DNA of 21,728 bases from DASYQV01 sp036005125 (GTDB taxonomy: Bacteria > Acidobacteriota > Vicinamibacteria > Vicinamibacterales > UBA2999), in NCBI GenBank assembly GCA_036005125.1, contig DASYQV010000267.1:1-21728 (forward strand). Reading direction: 5' to 3'. The position numbers and the translations under genes were made by a program. Positions 7,525 through 14,197 of the stretch are shown in pieces. Position 1 is the stretch's first letter; the number at the start of each line of letters is the position of its first letter. The notes beneath the pieces are model-generated. The model searched no databases, had not been told where the DNA came from, and was given only the letters and a program-made list of their open reading frames with translations.

Positions 7525-8694
7525 GTGCCTCACCGCGCGCCCGGCTCGCCGGGTTCCTCGCGAAACAAGTACCTGTCCGGCAAGCCCATTCGCTATTACC
7601 GACCCCGCGGCAGTCCCGACATCCACCATCTCGTCGAGGAAGGGTTTCAGGCCTTCAACGCGGCGCGTCTCGGAGAGGCCTGCCGCATCTTCACGGACAA
7701 GATGCTCCTGCCCGAGCACGACACGATGATCGCCCTGACGATGGCAGGTGCGCTCACGCCGGCCGGGCTCGGCGGGTGTGTCGTGGAGCTGATGAATCGC
7801 GGATTGGTGGACTTCATTGTCAGCACGGGCGCGAACCTGTACCACGACTTACATTACGCGTTGAATTTTACGCTCCATCGGGGAACGCCGTTCGTCAACG
7901 ACGTCGAGTTGTACGAAGAGGGCATCATCCGGATTTATGACGTGCTGTTCCCGTCGAAGGTGCTTCTCGAAACCGATGCGTACATCCGGGACTTCCTGGT
8001 TCGGTCGAGCATGAGCGGGCCGGTATCGAGCGCCGAGTTCCACTACCGGCTCGGGCGGGACCTGAGGGAGCGTTATCCCGGTTGCGAGGAGTACTCCGTT
8101 GTTGCGGGCGCGGCGGCTGTGGGGGTACCGATTTATACCTCGTCGCCCGGCGATAGCTCAATCGGAATGAACGTGGCGTACCACGAGCTGATGAACGACA
8201 GCCGGCTGATGATCGACCCGAATCGCGACGTCAACGAAGTGTGCTCGTTCATCCTGGCTGGAAGAAAGAACGGGTGCGTCATTCTGGGTGGTGGCTCTCC
8301 GAAGAATTTCTACCTGCAGGGGCAGCCCACGCTGTGGGAGGTTTACGGGATTCCAAAGGGCGGCAACGATTACTTCATTCAATTCACGACCGACCAGGTC
8401 GTCTGGGGCGGCTTGTCCGGCGCCACCCCCGCAGAGGCTGTGAGCTGGGGCAAGGTCAACCCTGGCGTGCTCCCGGACACCGTGGTGGCGTACTGCGATT
8501 CCACCATCGCGTTCCCGCTCTTTTGCGAGTACGTCGTCGGGTCCGAGCGGGGACGTCGCGAATGCAAGGAGTTGGTGCACCGCCGGGACGAGCTCGTGAT
8601 GAGGCTGAAGGAGGAAGCCCTGCAGGTGCGCAGCGCGCACCCGCAGCCACACCATCCGATCGAGACGATGCCGGACCTGGAGAGACACAGGTAA
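7525..8694 (+). CDS. Deoxyhypusine synthase-like protein (probable homospermidine-synthase-type)
   Basis: 389 residues from GTG 7525, chosen for its GGAGGAG site. It is a clear member of the deoxyhypusine synthase family, with a Rossmann-type NAD-binding core: STGANLYHDL (about 100-109), LGGGSPKNF (about 254-262) and GLSGATPAEAVSWGK (296-310). Lys310 aligns with the lysine that carries the butylimine intermediate in eukaryotic and archaeal enzymes. Those enzymes move an aminobutyl group from spermidine to eIF5A. Bacteria lack eIF5A, and some bacterial relatives are known to make homospermidine instead, so a polyamine role is the best inference. It is a cytoplasmic enzyme. It starts a plus-strand run, followed after 33 bp by the PIN-like gene, but there are no other polyamine genes in the window. 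Confidence 0.88.
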   Translation: MPHRAPGSPGSSRNKYLSGKPIRYYRPRGSPDIHHLVEEGFQAFNAARLGEACRIFTDKMLLPEHDTMIALTMAGALTPAGLGGCVVELMNRGLVDFIVSTGANLYHDLHYALNFTLHRGTPFVNDVELYEEGIIRIYDVLFPSKVLLETDAYIRDFLVRSSMSGPVSSAEFHYRLGRDLRERYPGCEEYSVVAGAAAVGVPIYTSSPGDSSIGMNVAYHELMNDSRLMIDPNRDVNEVCSFILAGRKNGCVILGGGSPKNFYLQGQPTLWEVYGIPKGGNDYFIQFTTDQVVWGGLSGATPAEAVSWGKVNPGVLPDTVVAYCDSTIAFPLFCEYVVGSERGRRECKELVHRRDELVMRLKEEALQVRSAHPQPHHPIETMPDLERHR

Positions 8695-8695
8695 C

Positions 8696-8727
8696 TTGCG
8701 ATTTGCGATTTGTGATTTGCGATTTAC
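8696..8727 (+). repeat. Heptad array (TTGCGAT)x4 before the PIN-like gene
   Basis: Four consecutive 7-bp units, TTGCGAT, TTGCGAT, TTGTGAT, TTGCGAT (8696-8723), then TTAC and the ATG at 8728. The array fills the entire gap after the upstream stop codon at 8692-8694. It leaves no Shine-Dalgarno sequence for the downstream gene. Confidence 0.85.
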
Positions 8728-9183
8728 ATGGGAACGTTGTCATCCGAGCTGGGGCCGCACGCTGAGCGCCTGACGGGACATCCACGGATTTACGTGGACG
8801 CCAACGTGCCGGCGCGTCTCGTCGCGTTCATGCGGAGCACGCTGCAGTGGGACGTCCTCTTTGTGATGGAACACGATGACTTGCGGCGCGCGCGTGACGG
8901 CGAGCACTATCGCATGGCGCGGCAGCTGCGGCGGACGCTCATTACCCTGGATCGTGATTACCTGAACGACAAACGCTTTCCGCCTCAGGAAAGCCCGGGC
9001 GTGCTGGTGCTCAGCGCGCCCGAGGAACGAGGGTTCATCCTGTTGCTTCGTCGGCTCGACCAGGAGTTGTTCCGATGTCCCCTGCCGGCGGCAAATTCCG
9101 AACCGGTGGCGTTGCCGCTCAGCGGGCGAAAGCTCCACCTGCACGTGGGAGAGCCCATCAACGCAGGTATTCGTGATTTGTGA
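8728..9183 (+). CDS. DUF5615-type PIN-like protein
   Basis: 151 residues from ATG 8728. The opening strand IYVDANVPARLVAFM (Asp24), the HDD at about 49-51, and the LITLDRDYLND segment (Asp75, Asp77) match the acidic-residue pattern of the Mut7-C/DUF5615 PIN-like group. These are putative metal-dependent RNases, often toxin-related. Later residues (SPGVLVLSAPEE) continue that fold. The last 40 residues are less typical. No antitoxin-like partner gene is adjacent. The gene is bracketed by heptad arrays: the upstream array touches its ATG, and the downstream array encodes the last residues (IRDL) and the TGA. Nuclease activity is a family-based inference only. Confidence 0.75.
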   Translation: MGTLSSELGPHAERLTGHPRIYVDANVPARLVAFMRSTLQWDVLFVMEHDDLRRARDGEHYRMARQLRRTLITLDRDYLNDKRFPPQESPGVLVLSAPEERGFILLLRRLDQELFRCPLPAANSEPVALPLSGRKLHLHVGEPINAGIRDL

Positions 9184-9245
9184 TTTGTTGATCCCGGCAA
9201 CAAGTCGAACCCAGACATCACACATCACACATCACACATTACGAG
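9169..9245. repeat. Heptad array with inverted arms between PIN-like and ROK-like genes
   Basis: Left arm ATTCGTG, ATTTGTG, ATTTGTTG (9169-9190). A hairpin follows with TTGTTG (9185-9190) pairing with CAACAA (9198-9203) around a 7-nt loop. The right arm is three ATCACAC units (9217-9237) plus a degenerate one that reaches the ATG at 9246. The right-arm word is an inverted relative of the left. The TGA of the PIN-like gene (9181-9183) lies inside the left arm. Confidence 0.8.
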
Positions 9246-10124
9246 ATGTATCTCGGCTTCGACGTACAGGATTCGAGCGCGCTGGCCGTGGCAGTCGACG
9301 CGGACGCACGTGTGCTGGCGCGGGCGACGCATTCGGGTGCCGACGCGCTTGCCGCGGCGGTTGCCGCGAGGGCCGACGTGGAGAGCGGCAGGTCCACCGC
9401 CGCGATTGGCGTGGCCGTTCGCGACAAGACCGAAGAGGCGGCGCGGCTGGCGGCGTGGCTCGCTGCCAACGCCGTTGTCGTGAGCGCAGGCGCTGCCGTT
9501 GCGCTCGCTGAACAGTGGTGCGGGGCCGCAAAGGATGCGCAGCAGGTGGTGGCGCTCGTGGTCGGCGAGAGCGTCCAGGCAGGCGTCCTCATCGACGGCC
9601 GGCCGTTCGACGGCGCGCACGGCCTTGCCGGATCGGCTGGATGGCTCGCGCTCAATCCCGTCGAGCGAGAGGACTATCGCAGACTTGGCTGCCTCGAGGC
9701 GGAAGTTGGTACGGCGGGCATTGTCCGCCGCTTCGTCTGGCGCATCAAGTCGGGCGACCGTTCACGCGTCACCGACATGGTGGACGGCAACCTCGCGGCC
9801 ATCCGCGTCGAGCAGATTTTCGCCGCCGCTCGTAACCGGGACGGCGTGGCGGCCTCTGTCGTCCGCGACACCGCCAAATACATAGGCATGGCGCTGGCCA
9901 ACCTCGTGGCCATTCTCGATCCCGACGTGGTGGTCCTTGGAGGTGTCGTGGCGACTGCGCACGATCTGCTGCTCGATCCCGCCCGGCAGGAGATGGTGCG
10001 CCGCGTTCTTCCCACGGCCAGCCATCAGGTACACGTGGTCGCGGCCGCCCTCGGCGCGCAGTCGGCCGCGATCGGCGCCGCGCGCGCGGCCATGCTCGCC
10101 CAACAGCCACGGGTGCTGCGGTGA
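9246..10124 (+). CDS. Degenerate ROK-family protein (probable pseudo sugar kinase)
   Basis: 292 residues, ATG at 9246. The fold is that of ROK (repressor, ORF, kinase) proteins: an opening ASKHA strand, the GLAGSAGW region, a GCLE remnant, and a C-terminal VVLGGVV. The catalytic signature is broken. The phosphate-binding DIGGT position reads DVQDSS (6-11). The NDANAAALAE catalytic segment reads SAGAAVALAE (80-89), so the catalytic Asp is Ala81. The EIGH zinc histidine site reads SAGW (130-133), and of the zinc cysteines only Cys149 remains. It is probably not a working GlcNAc or glucose kinase. It ends 10 bp before nagA, suggesting a sensing or regulatory role in amino-sugar metabolism. No N-terminal DNA-binding domain is present. 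Alternatively it is a BadF/BcrAD-like relative. Confidence 0.72.
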   Translation: MYLGFDVQDSSALAVAVDADARVLARATHSGADALAAAVAARADVESGRSTAAIGVAVRDKTEEAARLAAWLAANAVVVSAGAAVALAEQWCGAAKDAQQVVALVVGESVQAGVLIDGRPFDGAHGLAGSAGWLALNPVEREDYRRLGCLEAEVGTAGIVRRFVWRIKSGDRSRVTDMVDGNLAAIRVEQIFAAARNRDGVAASVVRDTAKYIGMALANLVAILDPDVVVLGGVVATAHDLLLDPARQEMVRRVLPTASHQVHVVAAALGAQSAAIGAARAAMLAQQPRVLR

Positions 10125-10134
10125 CGATACCCCG

Positions 10135-11346
10135 ATGATCGTCCTGGCGGGCGGTGACCTCGTTCTCCCCGATCGCATTCTGTCGGCCGGCTCGCTGCTC
10201 GTCGATGACGGACGAATCGTGGCAATCGATCCGCGGCCGCGCGTGGAGCCGGCGGGCGCCGAAATCATCGACGTCCGTGACTGCTACATCGTCCCCGGGT
10301 TTGTCGACGTGCATGTGCACGGCGTCGATGGGGACGACACCCTCGATGGCGGTGATGCGATCGCAAGCATCGCGTCGAAGTTGCCGCGGTACGGGGTGAC
10401 GGCGTTCTGCCCGACCACCGTGGCGTGCGCACCAGAGGATCTGCGCCGGGTGCTTCGAACGGTGCGCGATGCCCGCGTCGCGCCGCAGTCAGGAAGCGCC
10501 CGCGTCCTTCCGGCACATCTCGAGAGCAATTTCATCAATCCGGACTATCGAGGTGCCCAGCCTGTCGACTGTCTCCGCCTTCCGCGCGCGGAGAACAGCG
10601 AAGGCAACTTCACCGGACGTGCCGTCCTCGACGTGATCGCGTCGGCGCGCGCCGACGTCGGCATCGTGACGCTCGCGCCGGAGTTGCCTGGCGCGCTGGC
10701 GCTCGTCACGGAACTTGTCGCGGCGGGCCATCGGGTGTCGCTCGGACACTCCGGCGCGAGCGTTGACGAGACGATGGAGGCCATTGAGGCCGGCGCGCGG
10801 CACGCGACGCACCTCTTCAACCGCATGACGCCGTTGATGCACCGGGCGCCCGGCATCGCGGGCGCCGTCCTCGCGCGCGACGAGGTTGCGGCCGAGTTGA
10901 TCTGCGACGGTTACCACGTGCATCCGGCCATGTGCCGCGTCGCGATTGCGGCCAAGAGCACCGCGGGCATCATGGCCATCACGGACGGCACCGGCGGGTC
11001 CGGTTTGTCGCCCGGCTCGACGGCCCGGCTCGGCGGCCGCGAGATCACGGTTACCGAGCACGCGGCATTTCTGCCCGATGGCACGCTCGCGGGCAGCACG
11101 CTGACCATGGATCGCGCGTTCCGGACGATCGTGTCCCGGTTCGAGTTGTCGATCGTCGACGCCGCGCAGTTGTGCGCGACGACCCCGGCACGTCAAATGG
11201 GCTTGACCGGATTCGGCGTGGTTGCCGAAGGCGCCGTGGCCGATCTCGCGATACTGGATGCGGATTTCAACGTCGCCCGCACGTTCATCGCCGGCCGGCA
11301 GGTGTACGCTCGAAGGCCTCAGGGCTCAGGCCTCAGGGATCAGTAG
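10135..11346 (+). CDS. nagA: N-acetylglucosamine-6-phosphate deacetylase
   Basis: 403 residues from ATG 10135, 10 bp after the ROK-like gene. It is an amidohydrolase-fold enzyme that removes acetate from GlcNAc-6-P, giving glucosamine-6-P, for amino-sugar or cell-wall recycling in the cytoplasm. Metal and catalytic residues are visible: HVH (60-62), Glu130 in HLES, His205 in GHSGA, His226 in THLFN and Asp284 in TDGT, the general base. Substrate residues DGYHVHP (258-264) are present. The usual LEGP motif reads LESN, a small deviation. No nagB, permease or chitinase lies in the window. The last residues (RRPQGSGLRDQ) and the TAG are encoded by the intergenic GGCCTCA array, so the native C-terminus was probably a little different. 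Confidence 0.92.
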   Translation: MIVLAGGDLVLPDRILSAGSLLVDDGRIVAIDPRPRVEPAGAEIIDVRDCYIVPGFVDVHVHGVDGDDTLDGGDAIASIASKLPRYGVTAFCPTTVACAPEDLRRVLRTVRDARVAPQSGSARVLPAHLESNFINPDYRGAQPVDCLRLPRAENSEGNFTGRAVLDVIASARADVGIVTLAPELPGALALVTELVAAGHRVSLGHSGASVDETMEAIEAGARHATHLFNRMTPLMHRAPGIAGAVLARDEVAAELICDGYHVHPAMCRVAIAAKSTAGIMAITDGTGGSGLSPGSTARLGGREITVTEHAAFLPDGTLAGSTLTMDRAFRTIVSRFELSIVDAAQLCATTPARQMGLTGFGVVAEGAVADLAILDADFNVARTFIAGRQVYARRPQGSGLRDQ

Positions 11347-11411
11347 GCCTCAGCCTGGCCTGAGGCCTGAGAGAGCCCTGAGGCCTGAGGCCTGATCCCT
11401 GAGGCCTTGAG
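11313..11411. repeat. Heptad palindromic array (GGCCTCA / TGAGGCC) between convergent nagA and queC
   Basis: The left arm reads GGCCTCA, GGGCTCA, GGCCTCA, GGGATCA, then GTA and GGCCTCA (11315-11352). The right arm is TGAGGCC-type units in inverted orientation (11361-11406). CTCAGGCCTCAGGGATCAG (11325-11343) is complementary to 11392-11411 with one extra base. The whole could fold into one long stem. It lies between two convergent genes and could act as a bidirectional terminator, although there is no T-tract. Confidence 0.88.
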
Positions 11412-11413
11412 TG

Positions 11414-12088
11414 TCACCGAGGCGGCGGCGAGGCGTAGGTCGTCGGGTCCGGCACTCTGGCTCCCTCGAACGCGTCGCGCCGTTCCCGGCACTTGCTGCA
11501 CTGGCCGCAGTGCAGCCCGCCGCGCGGGTTCATGCAGGAGAGCGTGAGCTCGAGCGGCATCCCCAGCGAGATGCCCAGCTTCACGACGTCGGCCTTGTGC
11601 ATCGTCGCAAACGGCGTGTGGACCTCAATCGGTTGCGCGAGGCCGATCGAGAGCGCGCGCGCCATCGCGTCGAAGAACTCGCGCGTCGCATCGGGAAACG
11701 GATTGCCTGCGAGGGGCCCGAGCGCGATGCGTGTGATGCGATGCTGGGCGCAGTAGATTGCCGCCTTGGTCAGCAGGACGACGTTGCGTCCTGCGAGGTA
11801 CACATGGTCATCGGGCGTGTCGAAGCCGGGCGGCTCGCCCCGAAGCGCCCAGTGCGTGGCGGGATACAGGTCGCGAACGGTGAACGTCAGCCGTGCGAGC
11901 GGCGCCACGCGGCCAACCAGTGGTGGCGCCGCCAGCAGCCGCTCGAGCGCGCGAACCTCATCGGCCTCCCACGCGAGACCGGTGCTGACGTAAATAGGCT
12001 GGATCACCGACGCTCGCGCCTCCACCGCTGCGAGCACGGCGCTGTCCAAGCCAGCTGAGAGCAGTACACCTGTCTGCCGTTCCGTCAT
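11414..12088 (-). CDS. queC: 7-cyano-7-deazaguanine synthase
   Basis: 224 residues, ATG at 12086-12088. It is an ATP-dependent PP-loop enzyme converting 7-carboxy-7-deazaguanine and ammonia to preQ0 in queuosine or other 7-deazapurine pathways. The PP-loop reads LLSAGLDSAVL (residues 9-19), a variant of SGGxDS. The C-terminal zinc site is intact: Cys185, Cys194, Cys197 and Cys200 in CMNPRGGLHCGQCSKC. It is somewhat short and ends in a Pro-rich tail. queD lies 195 bp away on the other strand, divergent across an 11-bp repeat element. queE, queF and tgt are not in the window, so the final product cannot be told. A TAGAAT -10 box 10 nt upstream of the ATG suggests a nearly leaderless message. 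Confidence 0.9.
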   Translation of the reverse strand: MTERQTGVLLSAGLDSAVLAAVEARASVIQPIYVSTGLAWEADEVRALERLLAAPPLVGRVAPLARLTFTVRDLYPATHWALRGEPPGFDTPDDHVYLAGRNVVLLTKAAIYCAQHRITRIALGPLAGNPFPDATREFFDAMARALSIGLAQPIEVHTPFATMHKADVVKLGISLGMPLELTLSCMNPRGGLHCGQCSKCRERRDAFEGARVPDPTTYASPPPR

Positions 12089-12098
12089 TCAGGCTACC

Positions 12099-12104
12099 AT
12101 TCTA
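12099..12104 (-). promoter_or_regulatory. queC: Candidate -10 box TAGAAT of queC
   Basis: Minus-strand TAGAAT (12104 to 12099) lies 10 nt upstream of the queC ATG. No clear -35 is seen, because the upstream sequence is the GGGTCAGACC array. Predicted transcription would start only a few bases before the ATG. Confidence 0.45.
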
Positions 12105-12112
12105 TGTTCGGT

Positions 12113-12275
12113 GGGGTCAGACGAGGGTCAGACCAGGGTCGTACCGGGGTCAGACCAGGGTCGGACCCTGACTGCGAGCCGACTCAACGTACGATGAAAT
12201 TGCGTACCTTGAGTCGATCCGTACTCAGGGTCTGACCCCGTTCTGACCCCGTTCTGACCCCGTTCTGACCCCGGT
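12113..12275. repeat. 11-bp tandem repeat element with inverted arms between queC and queD
   Basis: Left arm: five 11-bp units of the type GGGGTCAGACC at 12113-12167 (third bases vary: GTACC and GGACC forms). Centre: hairpin GACTCAACGTACG (12181-12193) against CGTACCTTGAGTC (12203-12215), 12 of 13 pairs, loop of 9 nt. Right arm: four units CTGACCCCGTT (last one CTGACCCCGGT) at 12232-12275, the inverse of the left word. The 163-bp element fills the divergent gap between the queC -10 box and the queD start, so it must contain or abut the queD promoter. Confidence 0.88.
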
Positions 12276-12282
12276 CGTGAGC

Positions 12283-12687
12283 ATGTACTCTGTTACGAAA
12301 CGAATTGACTTCTGCTACGGGCACCGCCTGCTCGACTACGACGGCATCTGCAAGCATCCGCACGGCCACAACGCGGTCGCGGAAGTCGAGATTCGCACCG
12401 ACTCGCTCGACAATCGCAACATGGTGGTCGACTTCAGCGACATCAAACGGCTCGTGAAAGGGTGGATCGACCGCGAGCTCGATCACAAGATGATCCTCCG
12501 GCACGACGATCCGCTCGTGCCCCCCCTGACATCGCTCGGCGAGCCGATATACGTGCTCGACAGCAACCCCACCGTCGAGCGCATCGCCCGCCTTATCTTC
12601 GACATCTCGCGCGAGCACGGCCTGCCGGTCGTCCGCGTGACGGTCTGGGAGACGCCAACATCGTGGGCCACGTACACGGGCGCCTGA
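12283..12687 (+). CDS. queD: 6-carboxytetrahydropterin synthase family protein
   Basis: 134 residues from ATG 12283; a GTG two codons earlier (12277) is also possible and neither has a Shine-Dalgarno. It is a PTPS/QueD family enzyme forming 6-carboxy-5,6,7,8-tetrahydropterin from dihydroneopterin triphosphate, the first committed step to 7-deazaguanines. Zinc ligands His14 (in CYGHRL), His27 and His29 (HPHGHN) are present, with the catalytic Cys23, the LDHK motif at about 66-69 and the WETPTS glutamate near the C-terminus. Divergence from queC supports the queuosine assignment over a eukaryotic-type biopterin role. The stop overlaps the start of the downstream HAD gene by 25 bp, so the two are probably co-translated. 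Its 5' side is entirely repeat DNA. Confidence 0.88.
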   Translation: MYSVTKRIDFCYGHRLLDYDGICKHPHGHNAVAEVEIRTDSLDNRNMVVDFSDIKRLVKGWIDRELDHKMILRHDDPLVPPLTSLGEPIYVLDSNPTVERIARLIFDISREHGLPVVRVTVWETPTSWATYTGA

Positions 12688-13337
12688 TCGCGTTCGATCT
12701 CGACGGGACGCTCGTCGATTCCCGCCGGGATCTCGCCGACTCGGCAAATCAGTTGATCGAGGAGCTTGGCGGCACGCAGCTCGCCGAGGACGATGTCGGC
12801 CGCATGATCGGCCAAGGCGCCGCGATTCTCGTCCGGCGCGCCCTCGAGGCCGCCGGACTGCACGACCGGCCCGGGGCGCTGGCGCGTTTTCTCGACATCT
12901 ACGACAGGCGCCTTCTGGACACCACCAAGCCGTACGCGGGCATCCTGGATGCGGTGCACGCGGCACGGAACGTCGCCAGGACCGCGGTGCTGACGAACAA
13001 GCCAACGCGCGCAACCGAGCGGCTGCTCGATGGACTCCAGTTGCGGGCGCTATTTGACCAGGTGATTGGAGGCGACGGCGTCTATCCGCGGAAACCCGAT
13101 CCGACGGGCCTCATGAGCCTGATGGCGCGCGCCCGCGCGTCGAGCGACCGCACGATGTTCGTGGGCGACTCGCCGATCGATCATGAAACCGCGAAGCGCG
13201 CCGACGTGCGCTGCTGCATGGCCCGCTACGGCTTCGGGTACTCGCTCCTCGCCGCCGGCCGCCCCGCCGACAGCGACTGGACTATCGACAGCGCCTTCGA
13301 ACTGCCCGCGATCTTCGAGCGGTTTACGGTCGGCTGA
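12663..13337 (+). CDS. HAD-superfamily phosphatase, phosphoglycolate phosphatase-like
   Basis: 224 residues from GTG 12663, which overlaps the queD 3' end and has GGAG 9 nt upstream; the homologous region starts at IAFDLDGTLVDS. HAD motif I is DLDGT (Asp12 nucleophile, Asp14), motif II is VLTNKPT, motif III Lys is in YPRKPDPTG, and motif IV is FVGDSPIDHETA. A four-helix cap lies between motifs I and II, typical of the Gph subfamily that dephosphorylates 2-phosphoglycolate and similar small phosphates. The true substrate is uncertain; housecleaning or a queuosine side step are both possible. Its 3' end overlaps by about 110 bp, in antisense, the extended C-terminus of the metalloregulator gene. 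Confidence 0.87.
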   Translation: MGHVHGRLIAFDLDGTLVDSRRDLADSANQLIEELGGTQLAEDDVGRMIGQGAAILVRRALEAAGLHDRPGALARFLDIYDRRLLDTTKPYAGILDAVHAARNVARTAVLTNKPTRATERLLDGLQLRALFDQVIGGDGVYPRKPDPTGLMSLMARARASSDRTMFVGDSPIDHETAKRADVRCCMARYGFGYSLLAAGRPADSDWTIDSAFELPAIFERFTVG

Positions 13338-14131
13338 GAAACGGCAGCTCCGTCCACGAAAAACGAGCTGTCCGTGATCTCAAACGGACGCCTGGACCCG
13401 CTGCCGCCCGTCGTCTGCGCGAGCGCGCTCGTCGTCACAGCGAGCACCATGATGACCACGCGCGCGACCTGGACGAGCAGCTTCGATGCGGCTCGCGTCC
13501 CGATCGTGATCCGCTGCTCGTCTTTCCCCCTGACCCGAACGCTGTCCGAGGCTGCGTCGCGCTCTTCGACTTCGATCGACTCTCCCGGTTTGAGGTGATG
13601 GTTCTCGATGAAACGAAGAAAGAGCCTGTCCTGATCGACGACCCGCGTAACCGTCACCGGCGTGTTCAACGGACACGTCATGAGGCTCTGGGCCTCCTGC
13701 TGCTTGACCGTCCCCTCGGAGTCCGGGATGGGGTCCCCGTGAGGATCCACTTCGGGACGGCCGAGCATCTCGTCGATGCGCTCGATGAGCCTGTCGGAGA
13801 CCACGTGTTCCAGCTGTTCGGCCTCGTCGTGCACTTCGTCCCACCGCAGACCCATCACCTGGACCAGGAACAACTCAATGAGCCGATGGCGCCGGAGCAC
13901 GAGCGCCGCCAGTTTCTCTCCCGCCGGGGTCAGGGTGACCCCCGTATACGGCTCGTATTCCACGAGGCCTGACTCGGCGAGCGTTTTCACCATCGTCGTG
14001 GCGGTGCCCGGTGCGACGCCAAGAGCCGCGGCAAGGTGGCCCATCGGGAGCAGGCGATGCCCCGGTGTGAGCGCGCCTACGCCGAGGTAAATCGCCTTCA
14101 GGTAATTCTCAACAGTGCTCGAAGGCAACAT
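13226..14131 (-). CDS. DtxR/MntR-type metalloregulator with an abnormal C-terminal extension
   Basis: 301 residues, ATG 14129-14131. Residues 1-75 are the winged helix (HLAAALGVAPGTATTMVKTLAESGLVEY). Residues 76-150 form the metal-binding/dimer domain, with RHRLIELFL and EVHDEAEQLEHVVSD supplying His81, Glu86, His101, Glu104 and His109 as likely ligands. Residues about 155-220 are the SH3/FeoA-like domain. Family members usually end here at 140-230 residues. Residues 221-301 are an extension: about 225-240 look like a signal peptide (VVIMVLAVTTSALAQ), then RRPFEITDSSFFVDG, and the last part is simply antisense of the HAD gene. The regulator is divergent from the multicopper oxidase-ZIP-cupredoxin operon and is its likely metal-responsive repressor (iron or manganese). 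Confidence 0.9.
   Translation of the reverse strand: MLPSSTVENYLKAIYLGVGALTPGHRLLPMGHLAAALGVAPGTATTMVKTLAESGLVEYEPYTGVTLTPAGEKLAALVLRRHRLIELFLVQVMGLRWDEVHDEAEQLEHVVSDRLIERIDEMLGRPEVDPHGDPIPDSEGTVKQQEAQSLMTCPLNTPVTVTRVVDQDRLFLRFIENHHLKPGESIEVEERDAASDSVRVRGKDEQRITIGTRAASKLLVQVARVVIMVLAVTTSALAQTTGGSGSRRPFEITDSSFFVDGAAVSQPTVNRSKIAGSSKALSIVQSLSAGRPAARSEYPKP
13338..13450 (-). pseudogene. Remnant 5' end of an exported protein gene fused to the metalloregulator frame
   Basis: In the same frame as the regulator, from the ATG at 13448-13450, the sequence reads MVLAVTTSALAQTTGG followed by SRRPFEITDSSFFVDGA. That is a signal-peptide core with an ALAQ cleavage site and a mature N-terminus. It stops making sense at the HAD stop codon (13337). 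The simplest reading is that a gene for an exported protein once followed the regulator, and a deletion removed all but its start and fused the frames. Inference only. Confidence 0.4.
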
Positions 14132-14150
14132 TTCGACGGTAGTTTAACCC

Positions 14151-14189
14151 GACTTTGCAGAGATAAACTTTGACTTTTTGCAGAGTAAC
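14151..14189. promoter_or_regulatory. Direct repeats GACTTT(TT)GCAGAG, candidate regulator sites
   Basis: GACTTTGCAGAGATAA at 14151-14166 and GACTTTTTGCAGAGTAAC at 14172-14189 start 21 bp apart, about two helical turns. The second sits between the -35 and -10 boxes of the oxidase operon. An outer pair AGTTTA (14141-14146) and TAAACT (14164-14169) is also inverted. In this gap, divergent from a DtxR-type gene, they are good operator candidates. Confidence 0.45.
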
Positions 14190-14196
14190 GTATAAT
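14170..14196 (+). promoter_or_regulatory. Promoter of the oxidase-ZIP-cupredoxin operon
   Basis: TTGACT (14170-14175), 15-bp spacer, perfect TATAAT (14191-14196). Predicted start of transcription is near 14203, about 10 nt before the ATG at 14213, so the message has almost no leader and no Shine-Dalgarno. The local AT-richness stands out in this GC-rich region. Confidence 0.65.
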
Positions 14197-14197
14197 T

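Noticed and set aside
8696..9245. Heptad arrays as CRISPR or a replication-origin iteron set
   Set aside because: Units are contiguous 7-mers without spacers, and there is no replication initiator gene or partition locus nearby.
11313..11411. Classical rho-independent terminator
   Set aside because: The stem is strong but no T-tract follows on either strand; kept as a repeat with possible terminator function.
12663..13337. HAD gene starting at 12462 inside queD
   Set aside because: The extra N-terminus is an Arg-rich out-of-frame reading of queD; homology begins only at the DLDGT motif.
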